Assembly: GCA_013115135.1 (NCBI GenBank)
Contig: JABANP010000084.1
Location: 1-64,000, forward strand
Length of the DNA: 64,000 bases
Reading direction: 5' to 3'
Source: Perkinsus olseni
Taxonomy: Eukaryota > Perkinsozoa > Perkinsida > Perkinsidae
Shown: piece by piece, positions 9,101-19,407 of the stretch
Layout of the letters: every line of letters starts with the position of its first letter
How positions within the stretch are numbered: position 1 is the stretch's first letter
Notes under the pieces: generated by a model
Database searches by the model: none
What the model saw: only the letters and a program-made list of their open reading frames with translations
What the model was told of the DNA's origin: nothing
Position numbers and translations under genes: made by a program

Positions 9101-11491
9101 CAACAACCCCGCTGGTTCCTATGACTATGCCGTGTCTGAGTTCCAGTACACCTGCGACCCCGTGGAGGCGGCCCCGGAGCCTCATAGAGCCATCAATACC
9201 GCCAGCAACGCATACATGGTCAGGGCGAGGTGCCAGAAGGATGACGGATCTGGACAGAAGACGAATGTTGATGTGAGTTGGGGAAGGTGTGGTATCAGGC
9301 TTGGAGAGATCTTTGCAGATTATTTGTGATGACCAATATCATGCTCGTCAATTGGCTGCCTGGTGGGGCAAGCTGGAGAACCCGAAGGCTCCTGTTACCT
9401 ACTCGTCGATCTATCAGCACGTTAAGGGCGTTTATGTGGACCAGAAACCTGTAAAGTTCACCGGCGAGTTGCGATTCATCTCGGCCACGGCGACACAGAA
9501 GAATCTCAAGGTTATCAAGGTGAGTTGAATATGGCGACGGATGGTGATGATCGATCGTGGTGGTAGGTCGCCAACAAGTACTACTCCTGCGGGACTCTCA
9601 CCAACGGCCGTTTCGTCTACAAGCAGTTTTACTACTTCATCTCACTTATGTGCTACGATGTGACCAAGAAACCGGAGGCTGGCCAGAAGTATCCGAGGTC
9701 GGACCTCGTCCTGGTTATGGACAGCGAGCTCAGCGCCACTACTGTGGCCTCGGCATTCGCTGGACTGGAGAAGGGCAAGGTAAGTTGGACCGGAGTAGGA
9801 GACGCTGTAATCGTCACTTGATAGTTACTAGTGGAGAGCAAGTACTACTTCGATCGGACTGGTGCGGCGGCCCTGATCGCTGACAGCCCCTCTGAGGTGA
9901 AGGGAGCGTACATTCAGATTTATCCGAAGGAACTGGTCCTAGACGTAAGGGAGTTCACCGTCTCTCGGGGACTGTTGCTTCACTGCTGTTGCTCTTTGGC
10001 AAGACAGGCAGGAGTGTGAACTCTTTCGGCCTGCTTCCGATCGGGCAGCGGAGTATTAGCTACGCACGCACACGGGGCGCAATGAGTAACAGGTACTGCG
10101 GATTTGTGTATCTTTTCAGTTCGGTGCATTCGAGTACAGCTGTCGTGAGGTGACGGAGGCGCCACGCTTCACGGTCGACAAGCAGTACGAAGTTACTGTG
10201 TACTGTGGCAAGAGGGTTGATAATAAGGAACCTGAGCTGAAAAATGAGAGAATTCGGATTAATTTCCCTACTATGATGAAGGCCACTGGCTTCGCTTATG
10301 GTTTTGGAGGCTACCTCAATCACCAGGTGACAGCGTTTGTGTGGGTGGTTGGTGGATTGGTGGATTGAATCTTAGGTTGACTTTGACCCGAATCTTTTGG
10401 ATACTGTCGACTTTGTGGCCGTGCCAAAGGACATTTACATGGGCAAAGAGGAGTTACTGCCGCTTAAGAGAGCGACGGTTGTTTTCAACTTGAAGGGGGA
10501 GGTCACTTCCAGGCGAATCGAGGTAAGGAGGTACCCTCAGCGCTGGCGTGTGCGTGAGTTTGTAGTCCAACGCCTACGGTTGTTCCGGCTCAGTCAGACT
10601 CGAAGCCGATGTTATCGGTTGGGGGCTCTCTGTAGCGTTGAAATGCAGTGCAATGAGACAGTTCGTGAAGAAGCTTTCCTGAGGGGACCATTCGAACGGG
10701 GGAGCTTCCTTTCCGCAGTTTATAGTCCAGCGCTCACGGTCTTTCCGACTTCGACTTGCCGATGTGCTCGGCGTTGGTTTGCAGGGCAATGAGACGGTGA
10801 TCGTTGTTGTTAGTTCCTTCGACCGGATCACTTCGCCGGTGACGCGCCCGCCCAGCGCGACTACCATCTGGTCACCTACGTCTGCGGCGAGATGGAGATG
10901 GCCGAAAGCAACTCCATTGTTACCAAAAACGGTGCTCATGATGACGGGAATACCAAGGGGAAGGCGGCCACATTGAAGGCGGTTTGCGGCGAGAGCTCGA
11001 ACGGCATCGACCCACCCTTCCAGAACACTCCTATCGCCCTCCTCTTCCACCATTACCCGGAGTATGCTGAGACCTTTGCTAAGTGGTGGAATGGCGATTT
11101 TGTACGCGTCGAGGCGCCTGAGAAGCCGCCGCTGAACACCGCGGGATGGGCGGGAACGTACCAGCAGATGCAGACCATTACTAAGACTACGAAGACACAT
11201 GTCGCTAAGTTCAGTGGAAGCGACGAGGCTGAGCTGCGGCAGAGGGCCCGGGAGTGGAAGGCGAATAAGAAGCAGGAAATCGCTCGGAGGGCAATGGCTC
11301 GGGGGGACCCCTTTGCGGATTCTCGCCGAAGAGCATCCGAGCTTCAAGCTGACTTTACACCGAATCAAGGATCTCTTGATGGCTCTATGAACACTATGAC
11401 GACTCAGCAGGAAGGCTTCTCGCCGGTTGATGGTGACACGACGGTTCAGTCGTACTCTCGTGCTGCCGGTGAACCTCTGAGAATTGGATAG
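3157..11491 (+). CDS. Giant secreted multi-domain repeat protein, about 31 exons
   Basis: Starts MMKTTSVKAPAWIVALSLAF, a signal peptide. By following frame and splice signals I obtain 31 exons (first 3157-3249, 3312-3422, 3473-3661, 3707-3844, 3892-4074; last 10814-11491) giving about 1,707 residues with no internal stop. About 14 diverged modules of 70-150 residues repeat this plan: Cys, 10-25 variable residues, a strand ending in Cys ('AYVVNAKCQGK', 'YEVTVYCGK'), a strand of type 'xIxF', then a helix ending in 'FA..WG' ('ALQFAVRWG', 'AMMFAANWGG', 'TEKFAAQWGG', 'AREFAQQWG', 'AKEFAYRWGG', 'AVLFATHWGGY', 'ARQLAAWWG', 'AETFAKWWNG'). The C terminus is hydrophilic with no membrane anchor, so the protein is probably secreted or vacuolar. 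No family is recognised; function unknown. Some exon edges (e.g. near 5124, 8834, 9824) are ambiguous. Confidence 0.75.
4650..4721 (+). tRNA. tRNA-Val (anticodon AAC), inside an intron
   Basis: Acceptor stem CTGGAAT/GTTCCAG pairs over 7 bp (one G-T). The anticodon stem ACTGC/GCAGT is perfect around loop CTAACAC, giving anticodon AAC. The T arm CTGAG-TTCGATT-CTCGG closes with one G-U pair. Box A (TGGTCTAGTTGG) and box B (GTTCGATTC) are intact, and TTTT at 4723-4726 can end RNA polymerase III transcription. The gene lies on the sense strand of the 160-nt intron 4592-4751 of the secreted repeat protein gene. Confidence 0.93.
8900..9060. repeat. GATTCTGA/TCAGAATC-rich dispersed element, copy in intron
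   Basis: Inside the long intron 8835-9089 there is a cluster of 'GATTCTGAAACTCAGAATCGA' type half-palindromes ('ctgattctgaaactcagaatcg', 'cagtctcagaatcag'). The same core recurs near 30950-30990, 52745-52815, 53890-53950 and 54075-54165, so it belongs to a short degenerate dispersed family. Confidence 0.5.
10546..10705 (+). repeat. Dispersed ~160-bp repeat, copy A (intronic)
   Basis: Begins 'gtgtgcgtgagtttgtagtc', contains 'ctacggttgttccggctcag' and ends near 'gaacgggggagcttccttt'. Nearly identical copies lie at 12521-12690 (+), 50818-50976 (-) and 61421-61560 (+). This copy sits in the last intron (10523-10813) of the secreted repeat protein gene. A second, diverged partial copy follows directly at about 10715-10790 ('gtttatagtccagcgctcac'). 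Confidence 0.9.
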
Positions 11492-12520
11492 ATCATCCAA
11501 TCTTGTTTTACACCAGTGGAATTTTTATCCACTTTTTAGTCTTTAAAAATAATATCTTCGTTCACTTTATGTTGTTTGTTGCGGATGGTCCCTGTGCCCA
11601 TGTCATGTGATGTAGATGCTCTCTTGTTGTGCATACTCCATCCTCTTGAGTTCAAGTATCGACCATCCTTGGGGACGAATTCACAACTCCAAGCCGCAGA
11701 AGTATCAGTTCAACAACCTAGGACGCTCTTCCCCTCCTGTTGGGTATATGACCAGTGAGACTATTGTTTGTGTAACCTTATCGTTGCATAATCGCTCGCC
11801 AAGATACTCGCATGTATATTTCTGAAACCGTCGGCCCCGTAGACCGAGTCGGTCGTTCTAATTCAGCTCCATTCATCCAGTCTGGGAGGTTGTCATCGTC
11901 CACTACGGATCTAAGATCTGCAGTATTCTGTGATCTTTTGCGAGAGAACTTGCCACGTTTCGCCAGTACCACTGCACGCGCCGGGATGGACCTTCTATGA
12001 CGGAATTGAGACAACTCAGACAATGACTCTTCTAATGACGTCAACAACTTAATAACAATTAATGGTGGACCGAGCCCACTAGCTCGACGCTAGAAGATAT
12101 CAGAACACAATCGTGGAGACTAGAGACACACAACGAAATCACAACAACTTTGTGTCGATCAGATCGCCATAAATGCCGTTACCGGCATAATTCTTTCTCT
12201 CTTCAATTGGATGCCCAGGCCATTCAGATTCGTTCGCGGCTCCAGCTGCGTTCGTATACAAAAAAAATGTGCTTTTGTGGAAAATACAAATTTTTGCGAT
12301 GGTAGCTGACCACAGCGTCTTGTTAACGTCGTGCTCTCCGCCCCACTAAGACGAACACCACGACTGATGGGTGGTGAGGGAGCTTCTTATTGTATCATCA
12401 GCAACAGCGTAACAGTCTAGCTATGCAAGTAAAGAGTAACAACGCGTCTATCTATGTTATAAGATTACTTGCCGTAGTGACGACAATGACACTAACCTCT
12501 TCTTCTAGAACGCCCAAGGG
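11492..12520. other. Gene-poor spacer
   Basis: No convincing gene. An 89-codon minus-strand open frame at 11778-12047 and overlapping plus-strand frames have no recognisable motif. The stretch 12150-12320 is AT-richer with an A-run near 12260. It ends at dispersed repeat copy B. Confidence 0.4.
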
Positions 12521-12690
12521 CGAGGGTGTGTGAGTTTGTAGTCCAACGCCTACGGTTGTTCCGGCTCAGTCAGACTCGAAGCCGATGTTCTCGGTTGGGG
12601 GCTCTCTGTAGCGTTGAAATGCAATGCAATGAGACAGTTCGTGAAGAAGCTTTCCTGAGGGAGCATTCGAACGGGGGAGCTTCCTTTCCT
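12521..12690 (+). repeat. Dispersed ~160-bp repeat, copy B
   Basis: Same sequence as copy A with scattered substitutions (e.g. 'gatgttctcgg' for 'gatgttatcgg'); starts 'cgagggtgtgtgagtttgta' and ends in 'gaacgggggagcttccttt'. Preceded by 'caagggcgagggtgtg', also seen before copy D. Lies about 80 bp upstream of the start codon of the GTPase-like gene. Confidence 0.9.
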
Positions 12691-12767
12691 TCTGGCAGGA
12701 TCCGCTCACACGTCCGGGGCGGCGGCGATGGTCGTGTCTCTTTTGTTACGAAGGGATTAATAAGACA

Positions 12768-14133
12768 ATGGCCTCGGTCGAAGCGTCAGGGAGGGCGAGT
12801 GAAGAATACTACCACCGAGCTATGCGGATAACTGTCCTGGGAGATAGTGGAAAATCGTGTTTCATCACCCAAGCCTTGTCGAACGCTGGGAGAATGACAC
12901 TGCTTGATGGAGGTGAAGTGATGGTGGCGAGCAGGGCAAGAAGAGGCAGACTTGTTATAGGTGGACCTCCAGACGCGGATGGGTGGCGCAGGTCAACCTG
13001 TCTGCTGTCTCCGGTGGGGTCCGAGGAGGAAGTGATCAAGTTGACGATCATGGAGTGTGGCCATGACTACAGCAGGTTGGTGGACTAGACAGGGTTGGGT
13101 GATGAGGGCAAGTTGTGGTATCAGCACTCGGAGGGTCTGCCCGGTCAACACTCGAGGCCCCACCTCGAATTGATTCAACCGAAGTCGATATTCAGTCTCC
13201 TTGAGCAGTTGAAAGTACTGATACAACGCTAAGGATACCTGTACCTTGTCTACGGCACGCGTCGCGTCATACGACTCCTGCAAAGCCATACTACAGCTAG
13301 CAGCACTTCCTCTTGTGTGCTCGTTCATTAGTCCTCGAGTGTGCGTGCGCGCCCGCCATGCCAATGCTCGAGCTCCCGCCGTCACTGATAACATTGAGCA
13401 TTGTACTCTCGATGGAAACATTCTCTCTTAGCGGCCCTCAGCCTCTCCCTTGCGCAGTGCCTGAGGAAGATATAACCCCTCCCAGATACTCGCATCAAAT
13501 CGACCATCTCATGAAGGCCTCGCCGATCACCATCCTCGTCGTCCCTTCCAAGGACACGATGCCCTCAGCCGGTCGATGGCTCGATCGTATCATAGCGGCA
13601 TCAGCCGACCTGCCCACCCGACCGAAGGTACATCTCCCACGGTATAGATCGAGCGTCTCGTTACCCTCAGGTCACGACGGTGGTCTTACACGAAAGCGAT
13701 ACTCCCCTCACCGGTGATGGCCCAGTTGAGCATTTTATAGATTCTCTACTGCCCGGCACTCCTGTTCTCAATTGTAAGTCCACCGCCCCGTCGACAGTCC
13801 TGTGCTGTAAAAGGTTTCGTTGTAAGGGGGCGCAGCAGCTCCCAAGCAGTTACACACAAGTTGGCCACGGGGAAGTAACATAATATTCGCCCTCAGAGGA
13901 ACTAATACGCACGTCGTTCTGAGCGTCATAATCTCTATAATGTTCACAGTCATTTCGTGGCTCACGAGTATTGCACACGTTATCAATGGGAAAGTAGCAT
14001 AAACCTTAGTAAGGTTACCTTGCTACCATAATGCATAACCTACCCGTTCTTGATACCCTTACCCCTCCCAGGTGACCCCACCGACCCCCGATCAGCCCTC
14101 AAGGCCCTCCAATCGATAATCCATCCCTCGTGA
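12768..14133 (+). CDS. Divergent small GTPase-like protein (Rab/IFT22-like fold guess)
   Basis: First exon reads 'RITVLGDSGKSCFITQAL', like the start of a Ras/Rab fold, with 'VIKLTIMECGHDYSRL' where Rab proteins have the switch II strand. A later exon gives 'ITILVVPSKDTMPSAGRWLD' and, across introns 13627-13670 and from about 13774, 'VTTVVLHESDTPLTG' and a C terminus 'SALKALQSIIHPS' ending at TGA 14131-14133. The P-loop is two residues shorter than the canonical GxxxxGK[ST], so nucleotide binding is doubtful. The centre (about 13080-13400) does not resolve cleanly and may hold an indel or a missed intron. The order of strands and the C-terminal helix suggest an IFT22/RABL5-like protein, but this is only a guess. 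Confidence 0.45.
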
Positions 14134-14194
14134 AGGTTCATGTCCATCGATAATGACGTATAATAACATTCTCAATCACACCAGCTTTTTTGTT

Positions 14195-14262
14195 AGTCTC
14201 CTCACCGGGAATCGAACCTGGGCGGATCGCTTACCCACCATCGCTGGGGCGCGCGCTTTCCT
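14195..14262 (-). tRNA. tRNA-like remnant with B box
   Basis: On the minus strand 'CCCAGGTTCGATTCCCGG' is a good B box/T arm with one mismatched pair. The 5' half does not supply a matching acceptor stem, and no anticodon arm folds well. Likely a tRNA-derived fragment rather than a working gene. Confidence 0.3.
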
Positions 14263-14449
14263 CATGCGTTCGCGTACCTCCCACCAACCCTTGCTGAGAG
14301 GGAGCTGTCCATCCCTGTTGTTGCCAAACCGCCGAGAACTCTCCGATGCCCTTCAATTCACCATCACCATCATTATTTTTCTCCTTTCCCTAGGGCTCGG
14401 TTCCTCAGTGCTTCTTCCTTCTCCTTGTAAATAAGGATCCTCTATTAAC

Positions 14450-16263
14450 ATGGTGAAGCGCATGAAGGCCGGCAAGAAGGGCTCCTCAGCCAACTACATA
14501 ACCCGAGCCCAGGCCCTCAAGCGACTGCAGCTCTCTCTGCAGGAGTTCAGACGGTTGTGTATATTAAAGGGAGTTTACCCTAGGGAACCCAAGAGGAAGC
14601 TCCAAGGGGCTGATAAAACGTAAGCTGGGAGGAAGGGTATGCTATGAGTTGGGGAAGTTTAGGTACTACCATATCAAGGACATCACCTTCCTCATGCAGG
14701 ACCCGTTGGTGAGCACCTCCTACTCGACCCAGGCCTATCTGAAAAAGCACCGACGGATGATGGCGAGAAAGGATTATAAAAGAGGACGAACTTTGGAGAA
14801 GTTTCACAAGCCGAAACAGGATCTCAGCCACCTCATTAAGGAGAGGTCGAAGCGGGGACTTGGCGGAAAAAAAGATTCGTCACAGCGATCGCTTTGACAG
14901 GTATCCCACTTTCGACGCGGCTCTTCGCGATCTCGATGATTGCGTTGCTTCCTTGGCGATGTTCGCCCACCTTCCGGCTGACCAAGTGAAGCGGATCAAG
15001 CCCGAACAAGTGAGGACGTATCTTAGGTTGAAGCTGGCAGTTCACAGTTTATCAGGTGGCCGAAGCCCGTCGTCTTTACGACGAGTTCCTCTTCTACGTC
15101 ATCCACACCGGTCGTCTAACGAAGGTGTTTGCCTCCATTAAGGGCTACTATTTCGAAGCTCAGCTGCCTTATGTACTAAAGGGCCGATTTGTCGGTGATT
15201 TTTCCACTGCCTGCTGGCCAGGGCGCCGTGGTCTGCTGGTTGCAGCCCCACAACTTCGCTCCGCGCTTCCCTGCCGAGGTTGACATGAACGTGTTGAACA
15301 CCTTCGGGGAATGGTAATAGAGGGTCGTGAGGGTTGCGTTCGACGATTCTCGCGGACAGGTACCGAACTCTGCTGAGGTTCGTCAACTTTAAACTGTTCA
15401 AAGAGGTCGGTTGGCGGTATCCTCCTACCCATGCCGCTATGTCTGACGAAAGGGCGGACACCTCCAGTACTAGTCTTGCCACCATCAAGGTCGAGAAGGC
15501 GCCCAAGACAATGGACGTCGATGGCGATGAGACGAAGAAGGGCATCTTCAAGGGACTTGTCTTTTGGGTGTCTCGCGAAGTTGCTTTGGCGCCAATCTAC
15601 ACCGTCCTGGTCGCGGGAGGGGCGGAAGTCAAATGGTTGAAAGAGAACATGAACGATGAGGACATCACACATTGTGTTGTCGACCGTCCGATGCTTCCTG
15701 ATGGGTTCGATGAGACCAGCGACAGAGATGTCGTCCAACCTCAGTGGGTGCTGGATTCCTTCAACGAAGGTATTCTCCTGCCGGTCGCCGAGTACGGCCT
15801 CGGTAAGGCCCTTCCTCCCCATCTTTCGCCCTTCGTCGATGACAGCGGCGAGGGTTACGTCCCGGACAGACGGAAGGTCCTCGACGATATGGTCAGCGCT
15901 ATGGCCGGCAAGAAGAACGCTTCGGGCCTCCTCAAGGCCACGGCCGACGCCATGAACATGACCGATGAAGTCGACGATCGTTTGGCCGAGCGGGATTATC
16001 TTCGCGAGATGAAGGCTGAGATGCGGCACAAGGAAGCAGCAGACAGAATCAATGAAGCTGAGCAGAAGGCCGAGCGTGAGAAGGAGGTCGCCAAGAGGGC
16101 TGAGGAGAAGGCTCAGGAGAAGATGGAACTTCAGAAGAGCATGTTGAGCAAGAAGCACGCCAAGCTGCTGTCTAGGATAGAGTTTGGTAAGGCCTCTAGG
16201 GACCAGAAGGCGGCCAAGTTGACGCAGAAGAAGAAGGAAGCCAAGGCCAAGGCAGGGAAGTAA
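14450..16263 (+). CDS. PES1: Pescadillo ribosome biogenesis protein
   Basis: Six exons (14450-14619, 14663-14845, 14901-15009, 15056-15172, 15222-15313, 15360-16263) splice in frame. The N terminus '[20 protein letters not shown]' and '[15 protein letters not shown]' is the pescadillo signature, followed by '[15 protein letters not shown]', '[14 protein letters not shown]' and '[19 protein letters not shown]'. A BRCT domain ('[20 protein letters not shown]'...'[18 protein letters not shown]') and a long charged coiled coil ending in Lys-rich sequence complete it. Known role in eukaryotes: with BOP1 and WDR12 it matures large-subunit rRNA in the nucleolus. All introns are 43-55 nt. No frameshift is seen, so this gene calibrates the intron model for the window. 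Confidence 0.96.
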
Positions 16264-16452
16264 AGCCCCCTTAGTAACCACTAACGTCTCTGATACTGTT
16301 CCTCGTTTGGAAGGGGATTGTGTTTAACTGGTAAAAACAACACGGGTGGCGTTTGATACGTTGGAAACGACAGTGGCGGCGTTGACAATATTTACAGGAT
16401 AAAATGATGAATAAAAAGTATAGTGAGGGAACTGCCAGAAATGTCGGGAATC

Positions 16453-16949
16453 TCATCTCCTGGGCGACACTGTTGGACCGACCAGACGCAGACAAAGGGG
16501 ACATCTGGAAGGGGCGAATTATTTACAATTTAACCCCATCGTATTACCGGTTTTGGTGCTGTAGCAGCCAAACGTCCACGCAGGAGGCGTGGAAGTCATG
16601 GCCGCATCTTAGGCCACGTATCCTGTCCCCTTCTTTGAAGTCCGTGTAACAGATAGCACAGTCGTTGCTACTGTATTGATGGTCTTTTACGACCACTTCG
16701 TTACTGCTGTCTTCAGAGCGTCCTAGGTTCGATAACCACCCCTGGTGATACACCGAGACCTAAGAGGATGGTGAACAGCGAAGGAGTTCGAGAAGGGCGG
16801 AGGTTGAAAGCTAATATCGAGAAATAGGAGTATCGAATTTCCAAAGATTTTTTAACGCTTGAGGCAGAGAAGAGAATTTCGATTTTTTCTATTATTTCTT
16901 CAGAAGTCGCTGAGACAATGACGGTTCGAAGATAGCGGCTCGGGAGCAT
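16453..16949 (-). CDS. Small RING-H2 finger protein
   Basis: The core is 'CAICYTDFKEGDRIRGLRCG' followed by 'HDFHASCVDVWLLQHQNR', i.e. a RING-H2 finger. The last Cys pair comes from the next exon: an intron from about 16544 down to 16504 joins to 'CPLCLRLVGPTVSPRR' and a stop at 16453-16455. The N-terminal part is less sure; an ATG at 16947-16949 gives a mostly hydrophobic/basic stretch ending 'SLFTILLG' that could join through a 37-nt intron. RING-H2 proteins are usually E3 ubiquitin ligases. If the upstream ATG is right, its first codons overlap the 3' end of the same-strand membrane protein gene. Confidence 0.7.
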
Positions 16950-18308
16950 CGATGGTACTGAATACGATAATTCCGTGGGCGTTGCGAGATTTCCTGCCTA
17001 CCATAACATCCCCGAAACGCTGAGGGATGATACAGGATGGGATTGGAAGAGCTTATCTTACATCAGTGAATCTGTCAAGGATCTCGGCCGGGATGCCCCT
17101 CTTGAACTCCGATTCCATCAACCAGTAGAAGAGGCTAACACAGGCCACTCGATGGAAGACCAAGGACGCAATATTCAACAACACATGTCGCCATAGCGTC
17201 TGACAGAAAAAAAGATACCATCGCTGCCATCGGCGGCAATTCGGCCAGCACATCACCATTAGTACCTTGGCGAGGTCCGCATTATGGGGAAGAGTTGCCG
17301 GTAGGAGACACAGTAAGGTGGTGATGCATCCCAACCAAGTGTAGTAGGTGTACAGGAGAGTCCTCTCTAGTTTATAAGGATGAGAATAGATATCGAGCAG
17401 TCGGGCTGTTATCTGTTGGGGGGTTGAAAGACACCTGAGAGGACGGGCCAGATGGAAGCGGATTTTGCCGGGAGAAAAGGGAGTCCCCCGGCCGCTTCCG
17501 ACGCCCTAGCTCTGAGGGCAGCATTCCTGGCGTAACGAAGAGGGCCCATTTAACAGGCTGAGCTGTTCCTCCCACAGAAAGGTACATCGGCGGTGGTAGT
17601 CTGACCGGTCCGTATTGTCGGCGTTAGACTGTAACTCACACACACGAAAATTGAATACGGTTGCAAAGAGATATACGGAAGGTGCCGGGATCGAACCTGG
17701 GTGGTTTGGTCTATTGCCCTCCGAGCGATTCGATACAACGAGAGGATATTACTCGTGACCTTTTCCCGAGAAAATTGAAGGAATGCAAAGAAAAACCGTT
17801 ACGATACTTTTACGATTATTACCGAGCTTCTATGAAATCCCTTCGGGTTTTGACCCAGAAGAAAGGCCTCGGCAAGGCGACGACAATCCGCATCACCTGA
17901 CGGGGATGGTCATGGTGTTGGCTGTGGCAGCCCTGTCGACTTACACACAGCAGCAGTAGTAGCTTGTCAGTCCACGAGGCTTGGGTTGATCCGATAAATC
18001 CGCCGGAAGGGAAGTTAAAAACGACGATATAGAAGCAGTGCGCCAATATAATGGTACTGAAAAAGTAGATTTCCGCAAAGTTAAGAGTGACGAAGATACT
18101 ACCTGCTGGCCATGCCTAGTTCCAAGCCCTTAGTCATTACTATGACGCTCTCCAGCGGGTAGAGGGCGAACATGTCGGCTATGGGGGTGTGGTCGTGAAC
18201 TGGGAGGTCATCTCTCGCAAGGAAAATTCGAGAGGCTGTCTTAAGCAGATCTGATGGGAGTGGGGGCATTACTATCAATGTTATACAAATCAGAACTGAG
18301 AAGGCCAT
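16900..18308 (-). CDS. Multi-spanning membrane protein, unknown family
   Basis: Exons assembled with 45-60 nt introns: 'MAFSVLICITLIVMPPLPSD'...'FALYPLESVIVMTKGLELG', then 'TIILAHCFYIVVFNFPSGGF', 'VMRIVVALPRPFFWVKTRRD', 'RTLLYTYYTWLGCITTLLCL', 'TLWRHVLLNIASLVFHRVAC' with 'VSLFYWLMESEFKRGIPAEI', and a last exon beginning 'RFGDVMVGRKSRNAHG' ending at TGA 16900-16902. At least four hydrophobic segments are present. The start could lie further upstream (an ATG frame opens near 18478). The exon around 17280-17375 exists again in inverted orientation at 18545-18640. I cannot name the family. Confidence 0.55.
17280..17375 (-). repeat. Inverted duplication, arm 1 (exon of membrane protein gene)
   Basis: About 80 bp here ('gtgtagtaggtgtacaggag'...'gagttgccggtaggagacac') are the reverse complement of 18545-18640. 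The two arms are about 1.2 kb apart and differ at only a few positions in the core. Confidence 0.85.
17688..17750 (-). tRNA. tRNA-like remnant with B box
   Basis: Minus strand 'CCCAGGTTCGATCCCGG' closely matches the B-box context of the remnant at 14195. No cloverleaf with matching acceptor stem can be drawn. It lies in an intron of the membrane protein gene. Confidence 0.3.
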
Positions 18309-18544
18309 TCTGTCTGCTGCATGGATGACAGAAAGATTCTCCTCTGAGGGCCTCGGGGATGGTGATTATGATCTCCAAGATTCTCTAGAATTGAGGGGTT
18401 AATAGGAGAAGGTCGATTATGGGAAGATACACGAAGAAAGATGCCGTTACAGTCAAAGTTGGATTTTTCTCCCGCCATACCGCCCGATTGCTCGATACAC
18501 CATCGATATCAAATCGGCCATCAGTCCTACCTACCGATGTACCT

Positions 18545-18640
18545 TGAAAGGACTCTCCTGTACACCTACTACACTCGGCTGGGATGCATCACCACCTTAC
18601 TGTGTCTCCTACCGGCAACTCTTCCTCACCCCGACCACCC
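18545..18640 (+). repeat. Inverted duplication, arm 2 (displaced exon fragment)
   Basis: Plus-strand copy of the membrane-protein exon, still reading 'ERTLLYTYYTRLGCITTLLC' but followed by unrelated sequence and a stop near 18690. Probably a dead fragment. Confidence 0.8.
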
Positions 18641-18699
18641 CTCGTTGCTTGTCATCAAACGGTGGACGGTGAAGACCTACAGTCCCGTTTGACCCGTTT

Positions 18700-19407
18700 A
18701 GCATCGATAAATCAATGGCGGCCACCCACCACCAACAGACAGTCCTGAAAAGACCATTCTTATCACGCTCGTACCTGCCAGTTGCAACCGCGTGCACGAT
18801 GAGGTTGGATCATGATCTCAGATTGATTTTTGGACACAGTGTCCAAGCTCGAGTCTGAGCCCTCAGAAGCGCCTCGTTCAGCACCACCCGAGGGCACAGC
18901 AAGCACCAGCAGTCCCGGAGGGCCGACGGACGCGACCAGTTCCATCACTACAACAAAGTCGGCTTAAGACCATCCCCCCGAAGGTATCAACCATTGAAGC
19001 GTACCTCCACCTTCAACGGAAACAAGTATAATCCGAGCCGCCCTTTGAGGGAAACATGTCCAGCCTCTACTACCAACGCACGAAGCATTTCTCGCAGAAC
19101 CACCTCTCAACCGAACTCTGCTTCGACAGAAGTCACACCTAACTAACGCCACTACTGCCGCAACCTACTCCCCTCCGAAACACTGGCCAACGGACTTGTC
19201 TCATACCCGAAGTTTTTACGCTCTGAAACAACTAGCACCCGACACACCACCAGCCCTATCACACCGCTATTTTCAGCCTAATTTCGTGGCGCGCGACAGC
19301 CAACATCACCGCGCTCGAAAGCTCTATCTACCGAAATCACCACCACTACGCGGTAAACCCTGCTCTAGGGAACTCTACGACTTGCGAAGTGTAACTCTTT
19401 GGGCGCT
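18700..19407. other. Spacer without clear gene
   Basis: Open frames on both strands (e.g. 18763-18948 and 18964-19152 minus, 19196-19435 plus) show no motif and conflict with one another. I see nothing I can support. Confidence 0.4.

Noticed and set aside
10574..11500. 308-codon minus-strand frame
   Set aside because: Runs across a dispersed repeat and antisense to the last exon of the secreted repeat protein, which shows module homology.
15169..16281. 370-codon minus-strand frame, Leu-rich
   Set aside because: Exact antisense of the BRCT and coiled-coil exons of Pescadillo.
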